32,630 nucleotides of DNA from Thermodesulfovibrionia bacterium (GTDB taxonomy: Bacteria; Nitrospirota; Thermodesulfovibrionia; UBA6902), in contig JAGVGM010000280.1 in NCBI GenBank assembly GCA_020057065.1, positions 1-32,630 of the forward strand, written 5' to 3'. Made by a program: the position numbers and the translations under genes. The number at the start of each line of letters is the position of its first letter. The stretch's first letter is position 1. Positions 32,427 through 32,630 of this stretch are shown one piece after another. The notes under the pieces were generated by a model. It was not told the DNA's origin, did no database searches, and saw only the letters and a list, made by a program, of their open reading frames with translations.

Positions 32427-32630
32427 ATGCTTATTCACCCTTGCTGCTCTTATAGTTTCATATTTCAGGTTCCAAGTCTTTACTTGCCCCTGTCTTTTTC
32501 ACTTGACACCCCAAAACCATAAAAGTTTTACTATTGAGCCAATTGCAAAAGTCATAAAATGAAGGAAATTATTTGAGGTTCAGAGGACTCTAAATCTGTT
32601 ATAATTTATCACCAAACAAAAAAAACAGAA

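Noticed and set aside
32570-32610. A plus-strand promoter (TTGAGG ... TATAAT) leading out of the window
   Set aside because: The spacing between the boxes is 21 bp and no gene start is visible within the window.

Overview
The window looks like chromosome of a strictly anaerobic, Gram-negative-type bacterium. Evidence for this is a dense set of iron-sulfur, flavin and tungsten/molybdenum-family oxidoreductases, two genes that need selenocysteine insertion, archaeal-style split glutamate synthase genes, an NrpR-type nitrogen regulator, and many PAS/GAF two-component proteins. The mix fits sulfate- or metal-reducing or syntrophic lineages such as Nitrospirota or Desulfobacterota. The sequence alone does not settle the phylum.

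Region 1 (about 1-10900, minus strand) is an electron-transfer gene set. In transcription order it holds an aldehyde:ferredoxin oxidoreductase (AOR) family protein, its polyferredoxin partner, a double-module HdrA, MvhD, an HdrC-like protein, NuoE-, NuoF- and NuoG-like proteins, an NrpR-like regulator, and the first codons of a possible PII protein. HdrA and MvhD are each interrupted by one in-frame TGA at a known cysteine/selenocysteine position, each followed by a hairpin. They should be read as full-length selenoproteins of 1022 and 245 residues. The gene content closely parallels the BamB-I complex (class II benzoyl-CoA reductase) and suggests a large flavin-based electron-bifurcating or confurcating machine linking a W/Mo active site, NAD(H) and ferredoxin. 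The real substrate is unknown.

Region 2 (about 11000-20030) concerns glutamate synthase and nitrogen. On the minus strand are a small ferredoxin, an FMN-binding glutamate-synthase-like protein with an unusual N-terminal Cys cluster, and a KaiC-like/XRE/cupin regulator. Divergently, on the plus strand, lies a three-gene glutamate synthase: glutaminase; ferredoxin plus FMN synthase domain; and GXGXG plus GltD plus ferredoxin. The 568-bp divergent spacer carries a sigma-54 promoter, sigma-70-like promoters and a strong terminator before the first gene. This predicts either an attenuated leader or a small nitrogen-regulated RNA.

Region 3 (about 20250-32430) is a signalling island. A PhnD-like lipoprotein with no transporter genes precedes a histidine kinase with a Cys-rich domain and three RpfG-type receivers, one with an HD-GYP-like domain. 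On the opposite strand are a hybrid kinase, a single-domain receiver, a dCache/PAS/GAF kinase and a membrane PAS protein lacking a kinase. No DNA-binding output domain was seen among these, so the outputs are probably c-di-GMP turnover or phosphorelay. Small palindromic intergenic repeats are scattered through the window.
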